In this document: positions 54,701-62,557 of the stretch, piece by piece | Numbering within the stretch: position 1 is the first letter of the stretch | Layout of the letters: each line of letters opens with the position of its first letter | Origin: DATAUD01 sp036501665 | Lineage (GTDB): Bacteria > Verrucomicrobiota > Verrucomicrobiia > Limisphaerales > Palsa-1400 | Direction: 5' to 3' | Length of the DNA: 64,000 bases | NCBI GenBank assembly: GCA_036501665.1 | Contig: DASXZW010000061.1 | Span: 1-64,000 of the forward strand | Position numbers and translations under genes: made by a program | Notes under the pieces: model-generated | The model's database searches: none | Told to the model about the DNA's origin: nothing | Seen by the model: the letters and a program-made list of their open reading frames with translations, nothing else

Positions 54701-55623
54701 ACGCGTTCTCTTACCTTGGAACCAACATGGTCAATCTCGGAACGTTAGGTGGAAACCAAAGTTCTGGAGTCGCCATCAACGCGTCCGGGGAAATTGTGGG
54801 TTCGGCGGACGATGCCAACAACGCGTTGCGGGCTTTTCTTTACTCTGACGGTAAAATGAAAAATCTGGATTCGTTCGGCGGAACTGACAGCAGGGCCACC
54901 TCAATAAACAGCGTCGGCCAAATCGTAGGGTACGCGTCATTTCCGCCGGGAGTTGAAAAGGGCTTCGTTTACAACCCTGGCGGCGTCACTCAAATCCTTG
55001 GCACATTGGGTGGCACAGTCTGTCAACCTTACGCTATCAACGACCTGGGGGAAATCGCCGGAGACTCCTATACCGCCGATGGCAATACACACGCCTTTCT
55101 CAACATTCAGGGCTTTATAATTGATCTCGGAACCTTCGGAGGATTCAATAGCGCCGCCCTAGGTATGAATGGCTATGGAGAGATCATTGGCTCGGCCCAA
55201 GACGACCACCTGGATACACGCCCGTTCCTCTGGCATAATTATGTGCTGTACGATTTAAATAAACTTATCCCAACAAACTCAGGCTGGGTTTTGCAATCGG
55301 CCAACGCAATCAACGATGCGGGTCAAATCGTTGGTGTTGGGCTGAACGGAACGAACCAGAACAATCGGGCTTTCCTGTTGAGTTTGGCTCCAGACAGTCC
55401 GCAGCACCCGCAGGACAACCAATTGCTGGCTTACGCGGGCGGACAATTCAATCTTAACATTCCGATTTCACTCGGCTTGCCGTTTATCCTCGAAGCTTCA
55501 ACCAATCTTGTGAATTGGATTCCGATTTCAACCAACTACGACCGGAGCGGATTGCTTAACTTTACTGATCCGCACGCCGGCCAAAACTCGAAGCGGTTCT
55601 ATCGGGCAACGCCTTTGAATTAA
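48748..55623 (+). CDS. Giant exported mosaic protein (PQQ-like, Ig-like, cadherin-like, propeller, HAF repeats)
   Basis: 2,291 residues with signal peptide 'KLAAILSLIAITMRGFAQ'. From N to C: an eight-blade PQQ-like propeller (~22-350, 'ADGTIYFGTDAQTLYAVTAN'); two Ig-like domains (~370-550, 'VELVSPTDYAVFQHGAPI'); three cadherin/Big-like repeats (~555-835, 'EDTALNVAAPGVLTNDV', 'ANNDDYSVVINTPLTVSAGL'); a second large propeller (~840-1515, 'IARWDGTNWFDISGG' repeated more than ten times); about five more Ig-like repeats (~1520-1895, 'VSITSPANNTKFPTG'); HAF repeats (~1900-2215, 'DLGTLGGNQSSGVAINASGE'); and the C-terminal module 'FILEASTNLVNWIPISTN...RFYRATPLN' (~2225-2291). Presumably a secreted or surface binding protein. 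No enzyme motif seen. Confidence 0.92.
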   Translation: MNAKLAAILSLIAITMRGFAQTPGTQLWDFPANGSIGSAPAIAADGTIYFGTDAQTLYAVTANGVTKWAYPTGGAVRSGPSIGSDGAIYFGAEDGRVYALNPDGTLRWSFAVGGFSDASTALGTNGTVYYAAGDGNLYAISTNGTKLWSFNAGVTHTCSPVVGADGTIYTGSLNDAVYALNTNGVQKWSASLNGIVGGLALGENGTIYVVTGVGDMKLYALGTNGAILWSFQSGGNIFGVPSVGPDGTIYFGSANQKLYAVQANGTEKWEFATGDDVQSTAAIASDGTVYFDSDDGKLYALNSAGSNIWTFNAGSAALSSPVIRPDGSICFGAFNGKLFAVSGSAGPASGQWPMFQRDPQHTGNFGQSLPPRVELVSPTDYAVFQHGAPIPITAAASAFATNVSRVNFYLDAALVGTATNAPFSITLSNATVGSHNLTAQATDALGRTGESSIVQVYVVTRLTVGLTAPTNGAEIFEPQSVVVSAAVTDLDAAVTNVQFFAGTNLIGMTTSPPYSVIWTNLLVGPQVLSASASDTLGGLVVSDPVTVTFYPSNAVIAQNQAYSTSEDTALNVAAPGVLTNDVNRNPTPASAMVITGPLHGTLNLNADGSFLYTPASLFNGSDSFTYEAFSGSVISAPATVQITVTPVGHLPVAQPATNTLAENSQTNIVLRGTDVDGKSLTFLTLTQPIHGYFYSTSQTSNSMSIIYTPTPNYFGPDSFTFAVNDGTVTSLPATVSINITEVPTAPVANNDDYSVVINTPLTVSAGLGVLGNDFDPNGGAIAAYLVSAPSNGTLNLSTNGSFTYTPNAGFVGYDYFTYSVSNLSLGSGSATVSLDVGNERWDDQFGTSGFAEQVNAISVASNGDIYMGGATTRSRGYGGIARWDGRIWNPVGNRALNGVNGTINALAWQGSSLVAGGSFTEAGGRPALALARWDGQAWTNIGGGVNGGIRALAVSGTNLYIGGSFNGAGNQRAANIARWDGTNWFDISGGVNGPVDAIAAATNGDIYVGGEFTTAGNLTVNGFAVCVGGEWNSLGFGSGETVKALVIRDGQLYASGSFTNIGGITASNVARWDGTQWSALGSGLAGGNIDALVFKDGQLYAGQGVTQQGGSTPTEIFKWDGTNWSALPQGLVAQNYSGVFALAATENKLLAGGVFTKAGSAVVDYIASWDGQNWGALNNGLGGNDVFSVAAQGTNVYLGGDFTSAAGTPVNRIARWDGAHWWPLGSATNNGVNQTVNTIAQSASGGIYVGGGFTQAGGVTANYVAQWNGTNWASLGNGASNGFNGAVNALLVNSSGELFAGGSFTQAGGIAATNIAMWNGQTWSPMATGLKGIVLSLASQGTDLYAGGTFSTASGLTVNNVARWDGSKWNAIGAGIGTSFPQIMVHALATRGSEIFAGCSSSSGTGVTAPFVVRWDGANWTEVASNLTMPGATVSIRALDVVGNDLYAGGIFTMINSLSTASVARWDGTNWFPLGTGIQGNDPIVYALASQGNELLAGGSFNVAGAKPSTLFGRWLLTDVPPVVQIQSPASGTVFTVGTNIDLSVLLSAPGGSITQVAYYTGANLIGASSNPPFSLTWSNVFTGNYTLYAYATDSSGQTTISAPVQITVVPPVGDLPPTVSITSPANNTKFPTGQNISIAATASDSDGSIRQVAFYEDGLLIGVATNAPYSVVWSNSVQNDYTISAVAMDNLGATNTSTIQLTLESPPVVYVDEPLEGQQYTAPTLVILEANANEDVGSIVRVDFYTNGVLFATANQASSPEYSYRWNNAPIGNYSITALAVDSFGFSTLSIPVQFSVVSSNAPPLVSITNPISGATYSAPTNIVITVNTTDSDGIQSVQLYTYTSLLATLTNPPFVFVVRNLTDSTYCLNAKATDNRGGVGVSAQVCVTVTNDPSRMPKYNITDLGAVIGGASGASGINSNGVVVGGVTISPATSRPFIYSNGVVTILPLFPGGVGLGGSGVASAINDSGEVTGNAADGSGYGHAFSYLGTNMVNLGTLGGNQSSGVAINASGEIVGSADDANNALRAFLYSDGKMKNLDSFGGTDSRATSINSVGQIVGYASFPPGVEKGFVYNPGGVTQILGTLGGTVCQPYAINDLGEIAGDSYTADGNTHAFLNIQGFIIDLGTFGGFNSAALGMNGYGEIIGSAQDDHLDTRPFLWHNYVLYDLNKLIPTNSGWVLQSANAINDAGQIVGVGLNGTNQNNRAFLLSLAPDSPQHPQDNQLLAYAGGQFNLNIPISLGLPFILEASTNLVNWIPISTNYDRSGLLNFTDPHAGQNSKRFYRATPLN

Positions 55624-55685
55624 CTCGAAGCAGGATCGGGGTAGCCGTGATGCTTCACCATAGAGGTAGAGACGTTTTCCACAGA

Positions 55686-56330
55686 TTAACCGCTTTGAGG
55701 TGAATCCCAATCTGGAAAAACCGAAGGATCGAGTTGACCGCGTCGAACCAACTCCCGAATATCGCGCGCAATCGTTCTTCTCGCCACACCCAGTTGCCGG
55801 GCAAGCACCGATACATTGGGACGATCTTTAGAGTCGGCAATCAAACTCAAAATTCGATTCTGGCGGCTCAGGCGATCCGTGGACCGGCTCAAAAGCTCAA
55901 GGGAATCCACTCGATTGGAGCGTTCAAGAGCCTCAAATTGGCGCACTGTCTCGTGTTGCCCACATTCGGATAACGCAACAATTACTGTCTGCTTCAATTC
56001 GTGAATATCCAGGGGCTTTGGCAAACAATAATGAGCGCGTCGCGGCCCCTGAAGCGCTTTCAATTGCTGCTGAATTTCCAGCGCACCGGAGATGATGATT
56101 ACCGGCACGAATGGAATCAGTTCCTTGAACTGAGGCAGAAAGCGCAAGCCCAATTCGCCTTCCGCCAGAATGTGATCCAAAATCAGCAGATCCGGTCGCT
56201 GTCGCTTGATTTCCGCGAGCGCCGCAGAACCTTTTTTAACGCGAACAAGTTTGTATTGGGCGAGCACTTCCTCGTAAATCGCAAATTGCAGATCGTCATC
56301 TTCGATGATGAGTATGATCGAGCTTTTCAT
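55686..56330 (-). CDS. Response regulator with winged-helix output
   Basis: About 214 residues from ATG 56330, preceded by GGGA at a good distance; a TTG-started frame begins 18 bp earlier. Receiver domain: acidic pair in 'ILIIEDDDLQFAIYEEVL', phosphoacceptor Asp52 in 'PDLLILDHILAEGEL' and 'YCLPKPLDIHEL' Lys. The output domain is a short HTH: 'RILSLIADSKDRPNVSVLAR', then 'QLGVARRTIARDIRELVRRG', more like DeoR/HTH_11 than the usual OmpR, NarL or Fis types. Gene follows the kinase by 14 bp; they form a cognate pair. Confidence 0.85.
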   Translation of the reverse strand: MKSSIILIIEDDDLQFAIYEEVLAQYKLVRVKKGSAALAEIKRQRPDLLILDHILAEGELGLRFLPQFKELIPFVPVIIISGALEIQQQLKALQGPRRAHYCLPKPLDIHELKQTVIVALSECGQHETVRQFEALERSNRVDSLELLSRSTDRLSRQNRILSLIADSKDRPNVSVLARQLGVARRTIARDIRELVRRGQLDPSVFPDWDSPQSG

Positions 56331-56344
56331 ATGACAATCCCGGC

Positions 56345-59275
56345 TCAAACTGATTGGCCTGCGGGCAGTATCAGGCTGAAAACCGAGCCTTGGCCGATGG
56401 CTGATTCAAGCGACAATCCCGCGCGCATTTTTTTGGCCAGTTCATAAACAATGGAAAGTCCCAACCCGGTGCCAGGGTGGACGGACAAAGCTTTTGTCGT
56501 AAAAAACGGTTCGAAAACCCGCGCCATATTTTCAGGCGATATTCCGCAACCGAAATCGCGCACGGAGACCGAAACATAGGCGTCGGCCTCGCCTGGTTGC
56601 AGTGCCATCGTGACAGGCAGCGAACCGTGCCAGGTGGTCGAGATGACGATTCGTTTCCGTTCATTCATGGATTCCGCCGCGTTGAAAATGAAATTGAGCA
56701 AAATTTGCTGCATCAGACTCTGCGAAGCGCGGACGCGCGGAAGGTCCAGGCCCGACTCGACCTTCACTTGCACTTCGCTCAAAAATTGGTCGCCCAGAAG
56801 CCTGATTGTGTTGTCAACAACTGGATTTACATCGCACAACTCAAGGGCCTCATCTGAACTGCGGGTGAAGCCGAGCATGGCTTGCACTACCGCGGAACCT
56901 TGATCGACAACCGTCCTGACGCGGCTGGTCCATGTGCCAATTTTTTCGGGGCTGTCACGATTCAATTCGATGATTTGAATCGAACCTTTGATGATTGACA
57001 GAATGTTGTTGAAGTCATGCGCGATGCCGGCGGAGAGGGTTCCCAACGCCCGCATCTTCTGGCTTTGCAGGAGTTCCTGGTTGGCAATTTCGAGTTGACG
57101 GGAACGCTCGGCGACTTGCTTTTCAACTTCCGCGTAGCTTAAGACGAGCTGGCGATGGCGTTTGTAAGCCAGGTTGGCAAAAAACAGCGCGGCTATTGTC
57201 CCAGCCGCGGCGATCAAAACCAGGCGACCTTCTTGATACCAAGGTAGTATCACGGTGAATTCCAAATGGGCTGGATTCGTTTCCACGTTTCCTGCGCGGT
57301 CCATCGAACGGACCTGGAAAGAATGCCGTCCGGGCGCTAGGTCGCTCAGCATCGCGCTTGTTCGAGCTGAAAACGGCGACCAGTCACCGTCGTCGAGTTT
57401 CTGCGAATAAATAAGCCTCTCTGGCGCTGTGACACGCCACTTGTCTTCCCCTCCGAATTTCAATGCAAGCGCGCCGTTTTCAGGGACGTCTTTCGCCCAC
57501 TCGGAAATAGGATGAAGAACCGTCCGCGGCGGATCAGAATCCGCTTCTGGATGAAACCGGGCGAGAGCGTTGCTTTCCATTACCCAGATGCCGCCGCGCC
57601 GATCTTCGCACAGCGCGGTGACCGCATCGCCAGTAAGGCCGTCTTCCACCCCGTTTTCAATCCAGTTGCCGCGAAAATATCTTGTTACTCCTTGGTTTTG
57701 TCCCAGCCAAACGCTGCCGTCGCGCGTTGAGATCATCGCTGTTATTGGATGCAAGCCGGATCGGACGACAGTCCAATTTCTGCCGTCAAAACTCCAGATT
57801 CGATCCCGCGACGCGCTCCAAATCCGGCCATCGGGCAATTCAACGAGATGTTTGACATCGTGTGGCATGGTGTTGCCGGATTTCGGAAACACGTTCCAGC
57901 GGTTATGCAACCAAGCGACCCCAAATGCTCCGCCCAGCCAAATGTCACCGGTCACTGTTTCCAAAACGCACGAAAAAGCGTCGGCATCCGCCGTATCCGG
58001 CTCTGTAAACGGAAGCGCCCGAAAATTCCTGCCATCCCAGGTTCCGAGCCTGGGTTCGCCCGATGGACTGCCGGCAGGCGCGAACTCAAAACAAATTTGT
58101 CCATTACGCAAGAGGCCCAACGGCCTGGCGCGGAATTGCCCTGTGGCGCTGTCAATAATTGCCCACGGTTTTTGATCAATATCATAGCCAATTAATTCAC
58201 CTGCCAAATCCATTGGCGCGCCGCCCATAGCCACTCGTTGCACAAAAGAATCAGGCATCGCGCCCGCCTCGGGGCCACGCCATATCGACGGTGCGAAACG
58301 AACCAAACCAGCAGAAGTGGCAAGCCAAAACGTTCCTCTCCCATCAACGACCACATCCTGGTAGGTGCGCGAAGAAAGGTTGGTCACCATTGACAAAGAG
58401 CCGTCGCGCCACTGGTAAAGCGCATTTGACGAAGCTGCCCACGCTGTATTGTTTGGGCCGGACCAGGCGTTTTGAATTCCGGTGACGTTAAATGGACGGG
58501 TTTCCCAGTTCACGCCGTCAAAATGGACCTCCATGTCACCATTCCCGCCAACATTATCCGCAACAAGAGTTATTCCGCTTTCGTTCGGCTGCGGGTTTCG
58601 CAAGTTGCGAATTCGCAGCGAGCCGGGCACGACAAATTCCCGCCAGGAAGTCCTGGAACCAGCGCCACGCAACAGCGCATCGCTGCGGCATAATCCGCTT
58701 TGTCCGACGATCCACAGATTGTCGCTCCCATCGACTGTCATTGCTGTGAATTTGCCTATATTTGATTGACTGGATTCGCGAACGGTCCGTGTGACAATAT
58801 GGGAAACCCGCTCGGCGTTGACTTCCACCAGGCGATCCGGCAGGAGGCACAAAACAACATCCTGGCGAATCGGATAAAGCGGTATGTCGTGGTCCGGCGA
58901 ATTATGGATGGCCGCTGTCAACTCCGGCAGGACCAACAATTGCCAGGCCTCATCTTTTCTGGTTTTAAACCCGTTGGAGCAGCAAGCCCACAATTGGCCG
59001 GCCGGACTCTCGTACACACGACCACCGGCGTCCGCTGGCAGAGGAATAACTTTCGTTTCATAACCATCAAATTCGCAAACAACGGAGGATGTTGCATTAA
59101 CGGCTAAAATACTGCCGTTCTCCGAGACCGTAATTGAACGAAAAGAGGAATCCGGAAAACCATTGGCAGTCGAGTAAATCCGCCATTGTCCGGATTGCTC
59201 CGAGTTGCCATAGGCTTTCAACGCCGACAGCAATGCCAGGAGCGGGACGAGGCCAGTCAGCATTGCGCGGCACAT
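56345..59275 (-). CDS. Sensor histidine kinase with two-component propeller and Y_Y_Y sensor
   Basis: 976 residues. Signal peptide at the start (MLTGLVPLLALLSALKAYG), then ~600 residues of Reg_prop-type propeller ('GQWRIYSTANGFPDSSFRSI', 'GGAFGVAWLHNRWNVFPKSG', 'GRIWSASRDRIWSFDGRNW') and a Y_Y_Y domain ('RLIYSQKLDDGDWSPFSART', 'LAPGRHSFQVRSMDRAGN'). One membrane helix near 675-700 ('RLVLIAAAGTIAALFFANLA') precedes the kinase: His753 in 'GTLSAGIAHDFNNILSII', N-box 'NFIFNAAESMN', G1 'DFGCGISPENMARVFEPFFT' and 'GTGLGLSIVYELAKKM'. No receiver domain is fused, unlike the usual Bacteroidetes hybrids. Ligands for this class are usually oligosaccharides; that is inferred here. Confidence 0.92.
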   Translation of the reverse strand: MCRAMLTGLVPLLALLSALKAYGNSEQSGQWRIYSTANGFPDSSFRSITVSENGSILAVNATSSVVCEFDGYETKVIPLPADAGGRVYESPAGQLWACCSNGFKTRKDEAWQLLVLPELTAAIHNSPDHDIPLYPIRQDVVLCLLPDRLVEVNAERVSHIVTRTVRESSQSNIGKFTAMTVDGSDNLWIVGQSGLCRSDALLRGAGSRTSWREFVVPGSLRIRNLRNPQPNESGITLVADNVGGNGDMEVHFDGVNWETRPFNVTGIQNAWSGPNNTAWAASSNALYQWRDGSLSMVTNLSSRTYQDVVVDGRGTFWLATSAGLVRFAPSIWRGPEAGAMPDSFVQRVAMGGAPMDLAGELIGYDIDQKPWAIIDSATGQFRARPLGLLRNGQICFEFAPAGSPSGEPRLGTWDGRNFRALPFTEPDTADADAFSCVLETVTGDIWLGGAFGVAWLHNRWNVFPKSGNTMPHDVKHLVELPDGRIWSASRDRIWSFDGRNWTVVRSGLHPITAMISTRDGSVWLGQNQGVTRYFRGNWIENGVEDGLTGDAVTALCEDRRGGIWVMESNALARFHPEADSDPPRTVLHPISEWAKDVPENGALALKFGGEDKWRVTAPERLIYSQKLDDGDWSPFSARTSAMLSDLAPGRHSFQVRSMDRAGNVETNPAHLEFTVILPWYQEGRLVLIAAAGTIAALFFANLAYKRHRQLVLSYAEVEKQVAERSRQLEIANQELLQSQKMRALGTLSAGIAHDFNNILSIIKGSIQIIELNRDSPEKIGTWTSRVRTVVDQGSAVVQAMLGFTRSSDEALELCDVNPVVDNTIRLLGDQFLSEVQVKVESGLDLPRVRASQSLMQQILLNFIFNAAESMNERKRIVISTTWHGSLPVTMALQPGEADAYVSVSVRDFGCGISPENMARVFEPFFTTKALSVHPGTGLGLSIVYELAKKMRAGLSLESAIGQGSVFSLILPAGQSV

Positions 59276-59325
59276 GGTTCAAATTATTAACTTTTTGCGC
59301 CGCAATTGCGCAATAAAAAGCACAG

Positions 59326-60237
59326 GTGGGCAACCAGACGCCCACTTCCAGTCCAGCGGGCAGGGCGGTATTACATTGGGCGGAAAATTTCCGTACACAG
59401 CAGCCCAATTTGCCAGTGAAACCGGTTCGATATTGCGAATCCGAACCCGCCAGTTGCACGCTCCGCGCCTTTACGCTGATCGAATTGCTGGTGGTGATTG
59501 CGGTTATCGCGATCCTTGCCGCGCTGCTCCTTCCTGTGCTGAACAATGCAGAGTCGGACAGCAAGCGCGCCTCCTGTCTCCAAAACATGAAGCAACAGGA
59601 AATAGGGTTTCAAATGTACGCGGCAGACAACCTTGGCAGGCTGGTCCAAAACATTCAGCAATTGGGCCCCATTCCTGCAATCGGTTCCAACGCCTGGGTT
59701 TATGGAAACATGAAATCCCTGATCGACGCGACCAATGTGCCAGAAGTCATGGCGGGACTTCTTTATCCTTATATTTCGCAACCCAGGAGCTATCAGTGCC
59801 CGGCAGACTTAACTCAAGACGGCGGTTTGTCCCGAGACCGAAGCTATACCATGAATGGTTGGTTCGGCAGCGATGAAATGGAGACGATGTACGGCGAAAT
59901 GGGTTTCAGAGTGTTTCAAAAGGAGAGTGATATTGCCGCCTCAACCCCTGGATCGATTTTCGTTTTTATCGACGAACATCCGGCTACCTTGGAAGACCCT
60001 TGGTTTATTGTAGAGATGGATGACGTTTCGCCTTTCGAAAGATGTCCCGCCACGCGGCATCAAAACGGATACTGCCTCAACTTCGCCGACGGCCACGCAG
60101 AAACGTACCACATGCTCACACGACAAGCACAAGTTCCCGAAACCCAGTCGCAAGCCTTCACGACGAGTTCAATCACTAATATCTCGATCATAAACATCGA
60201 CTGGATCAAGTTGAAACAGGTAGCCACCGGGCCTTGA
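59326..60237 (+). CDS. H-X9-DG pseudopilin (type II secretion-like minor pilin)
   Basis: 303 residues from GTG 59326. After a ~47-residue leader comes 'LRAFTLIELLVVIAVIAILAA', a standard prepilin N-terminal methylation site. The C-terminal 'RHQNGYCLNFADGHAE' is the H-X9-DG motif of the DUF1559-like pseudopilin family expanded in planctomycetes and verrucomicrobia. 'GLSRDRSYTMNGWFGSDEME' and 'FVFIDEHPATLEDPWFIVEM' are family-typical. Its start is 50 bp from the divergent kinase start, so the promoters overlap. The role is unknown, perhaps in a pseudopilus or in surface display. Confidence 0.88.
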   Translation: MGNQTPTSSPAGRAVLHWAENFRTQQPNLPVKPVRYCESEPASCTLRAFTLIELLVVIAVIAILAALLLPVLNNAESDSKRASCLQNMKQQEIGFQMYAADNLGRLVQNIQQLGPIPAIGSNAWVYGNMKSLIDATNVPEVMAGLLYPYISQPRSYQCPADLTQDGGLSRDRSYTMNGWFGSDEMETMYGEMGFRVFQKESDIAASTPGSIFVFIDEHPATLEDPWFIVEMDDVSPFERCPATRHQNGYCLNFADGHAETYHMLTRQAQVPETQSQAFTTSSITNISIINIDWIKLKQVATGP

Positions 60238-60276
60238 GAGTTGAGTGGGGTTCCTCAAAAGAAGCCTGTCGCCATT

Positions 60277-60500
60277 AGAGCGGTTTAAGTAAAACTGTAG
60301 CCACAAATTTGGCGCTGCAGGGAGCGCGACCGTCTCGGTCGCATCCGTCGGCGTCTCGCCGACGGAACAATCCGGCGCTACGCGGCGTATAAAATGTTCG
60401 ACAAGAGCGTCTGGCGAGACGCCAGACGCGGCGGTCGAGACGACCGCGCTCCCCCGAGACCGTCCTAACCCGGCGGCTACAGCTTAAGTTAAACTGCTCT
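60277..60500. mobile_element. MITE-like palindromic element with terminal inverted repeats
   Basis: The 26-bp ends (60277-60302 and 60475-60500) are inverted repeats matching at 22 of 26 positions. Inside are four perfect hairpins with TCT or AGA loops: 60326-60342, 60346-60364, 60407-60429 and 60431-60447. The first and last hairpins are also complementary to each other, with GGGAGCGCG-type flanks. The element has no coding frame. It looks like a non-autonomous, REP-type intergenic repeat that could fold as one long cruciform. Copy number elsewhere cannot be known from this window. Confidence 0.7.
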
Positions 60501-60713
60501 AGCGATTAAAACAATCAGGCCAGTCTGGCGGTGCGCTTGCGCGTCTCATACCTGCCGTCGTGTTGACTAACTAGCTTCTCCCGTTGCCGACGGCTTCCTT
60601 GACGCGGCATGACTTTAAGCAGCCCATCGATCACAATAGAAGGCCCTTTCACACGAAAATTGATATGCCGGTGGAATCTTAATGCATGCGATCTCCCGCT
60701 GGGCTTTGAAAGG

Positions 60714-60754
60714 AAAAAACCGCGGAGCAAGTCCACCCAGACTTGTCTCCGCGG
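60714..60754 (-). terminator. Intrinsic terminator of the Ig-repeat gene
   Basis: On the minus strand, a stem CCGCGGAG...CTCCGCGG, lengthened by inner pairing of ACAAGTCT with GACTTG, is followed at once by TTTTTT (60719-60714). It lies 71-111 bp downstream of the 60825 stop. Confidence 0.75.
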
Positions 60755-60777
60755 AACGAGCAACCACTAAATCCAGC

Positions 60778-60815
60778 GGGCTGATCGCGCTGGCCGCTTT
60801 GAGCGCGATCAGCCC
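60778..60815 (-). terminator. Strong hairpin just after the Ig-repeat gene stop
   Basis: A 14-bp perfect stem (GGGCTGATCGCGCT and its complement) with a 10-nt loop starts 10 bp past the stop. It lacks a T-run, so it may be a processing or pausing hairpin in front of the true terminator. Confidence 0.55.
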
Positions 60816-60824
60816 TGGCGTTGC

Positions 60825-62492
60825 TTAGTTCGACGAAGGGTTTGCGGGAACGATGCGATAGAATTGGCTCGCGTTGTAGCCGTTGGGTGCAACGTATTGC
60901 GCTTCTCCATTGACCGCCTTGTTAGTGAAAACCGGCGCCCAATGGATAAGGTCGGCGGAACTCTCCAGACTGTATGCCATCCCGCTGGTTGCGCCAATCG
61001 AGAGATAAACGCAGCCACCTGCGACATGGCTAGTCGGTGCGCCGATTGTTGTATTGCCTGGGAAAACACCGACGACTGGCAATTGGCTTCGGGCTGCGAC
61101 ACTGGGCAGAGGGCCGTTCGTTGAACCGTCACTGACAGTAATTGAGACGGGAGCGCTGGAACCGGTGGCCGAACCGTATGTTAGGACCACTGTCAAATTA
61201 TACGAACCCGCTGCAACGTTGGTCCATGCGGCGAAACATGTATTGGTTCCAGGCCCGCTGTTGACCGTGGCAATCAGATTGGAATTTGCATAAAACTGCA
61301 CGGTTGCCGACGCCGTTGGATTCCCGGCAGACCACGTTTCCTCCAATCCTATATCCGCCGGAGCCGCGTAAACCGAGCCGTTTGTCGGCGAGACAATAGT
61401 CCCGAATGTTGTGACCGCGGGTGGATTGGTATTTTCGGCCACCGAAATGGACACAGGGAGAGAAGTCGCCACGTCGCCATCGTTATTGCTCACGACCGCG
61501 GTCATCATGTAGTTCCCCGCCGCTATATTGGCCCAGGTCGCAAAGGACACATTCGTCCCAACTAAATTGGTCACTGTCGCGATGAGATTCGAATTGGCGA
61601 AAAACTGAACAACCTCGAACGACGTCAGAGACTTCCAAATCCCGTTCACCACGCCTTCGAGCTGAATAGATGCCGGTGCCGTGTAAACTTCGCTATTGGT
61701 TGGAGACTCGATGCTTATGGTGAACGAAGAGCCTGAATTCGTATCGGGATTTGAAGTCGCTTCATTGACGGTAATGGTCACGGGTTGGGACGTCGCGACG
61801 TTGGTTCCGACGCTGCCCACTGCGACCAAAGTGTACGTTCCAGGCGGCACGTTCCCCCAAGTTGCATCCGACACGTCCGTTCCGAGAGTATTCGTAATAG
61901 TGGCGACGAGATTGGAATTGGCAAAAAATTGAATGAGTTCACTTGGCGGCAGGTTCGTATCGCCAGTCAAGCCTTCCAAACCACTGTTCCCAACTTCAAT
62001 TACAACACTCGCTGGTGTCGTAAATACCATTCCTGGGGCAGGATATAGAATGCCTATGCCGAACACAGAATCTGGAGGGTGATTGGTCTGTGGATTTGAC
62101 GACTCTTCATTGACGGTAACAGTCACGGGTTGGGATGTCGCTGTGTTGGTTCCGATATTTCCAACCGCGACCAATGTGTACGTTCCGGCTGGCACACTCA
62201 TCCATATCACATTCGGCACGTTTGTCCCGAGGACATTGGTAGCTGTGCCGACGAGGTTGGAATTGGCGAAAAACTGGACGACTTCGCTCGGCGGCGGGTT
62301 TGTTCCGTCAATCAAACCTTCAAAACCGATATTCGTCGCTTCCAAAACAACATTGGCTGGCGCCGTGAATGTCCTGCCATCGTTTGGATATATAATACTT
62401 AGACTCCACTGATCCTGCGCGTGGAGCGCAGTGCCAGCCAGAGTTGCGATCAAAACCATCAACCTCAAATTGCGAAAGAAAAATTTTGTCAT
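60825..62492 (-). CDS. Secreted Ig-like repeat protein with C-terminal 'SLESSADLIHW' module
   Basis: 555 residues. Signal peptide (LRLMVLIATLAGTALHAQ), then four Ig-like repeats of ~105 residues. Each holds a strand such as 'IIYPNDGRTFTAPANVVLEA', 'VVQFFANSNLVGTATNVLGT' and 'VPAGTYTLVAVGNIGTNTAT'. The C-terminus 'YSLESSADLIHWAPVFTNKA...SQFYRIVP' is the same module that ends the 2,291-residue protein, so both may share an anchoring or sorting signal. A Shine-Dalgarno-like GGAG lies unusually far (16 nt) upstream. Terminated by the hairpins at 60714-60815. Convergent with the pseudopilin gene. Confidence 0.88.
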   Translation of the reverse strand: MTKFFFRNLRLMVLIATLAGTALHAQDQWSLSIIYPNDGRTFTAPANVVLEATNIGFEGLIDGTNPPPSEVVQFFANSNLVGTATNVLGTNVPNVIWMSVPAGTYTLVAVGNIGTNTATSQPVTVTVNEESSNPQTNHPPDSVFGIGILYPAPGMVFTTPASVVIEVGNSGLEGLTGDTNLPPSELIQFFANSNLVATITNTLGTDVSDATWGNVPPGTYTLVAVGSVGTNVATSQPVTITVNEATSNPDTNSGSSFTISIESPTNSEVYTAPASIQLEGVVNGIWKSLTSFEVVQFFANSNLIATVTNLVGTNVSFATWANIAAGNYMMTAVVSNNDGDVATSLPVSISVAENTNPPAVTTFGTIVSPTNGSVYAAPADIGLEETWSAGNPTASATVQFYANSNLIATVNSGPGTNTCFAAWTNVAAGSYNLTVVLTYGSATGSSAPVSITVSDGSTNGPLPSVAARSQLPVVGVFPGNTTIGAPTSHVAGGCVYLSIGATSGMAYSLESSADLIHWAPVFTNKAVNGEAQYVAPNGYNASQFYRIVPANPSSN

Positions 62493-62557
62493 AATATTTT
62501 TTATTTCGCTCCTTTTTTAATTCACATTGACCGCCTCGTAAATGGGCGTCTGACTGC

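Larger units (their letters stand above)
60238..60824. other. Intergenic between the pseudopilin and the Ig-repeat gene
   Basis: This 587-bp gap holds the palindromic element (60277-60500), a terminator (60714-60754) and a strong hairpin (60778-60815). A minus-strand frame of 82 codons (60763-60515) overlaps the terminator and reads as non-coding. No gene is supported. Confidence 0.6.

Noticed and set aside
60515..60763. 82-codon minus-strand frame
   Set aside because: It crosses the terminator hairpin and has no coding character.
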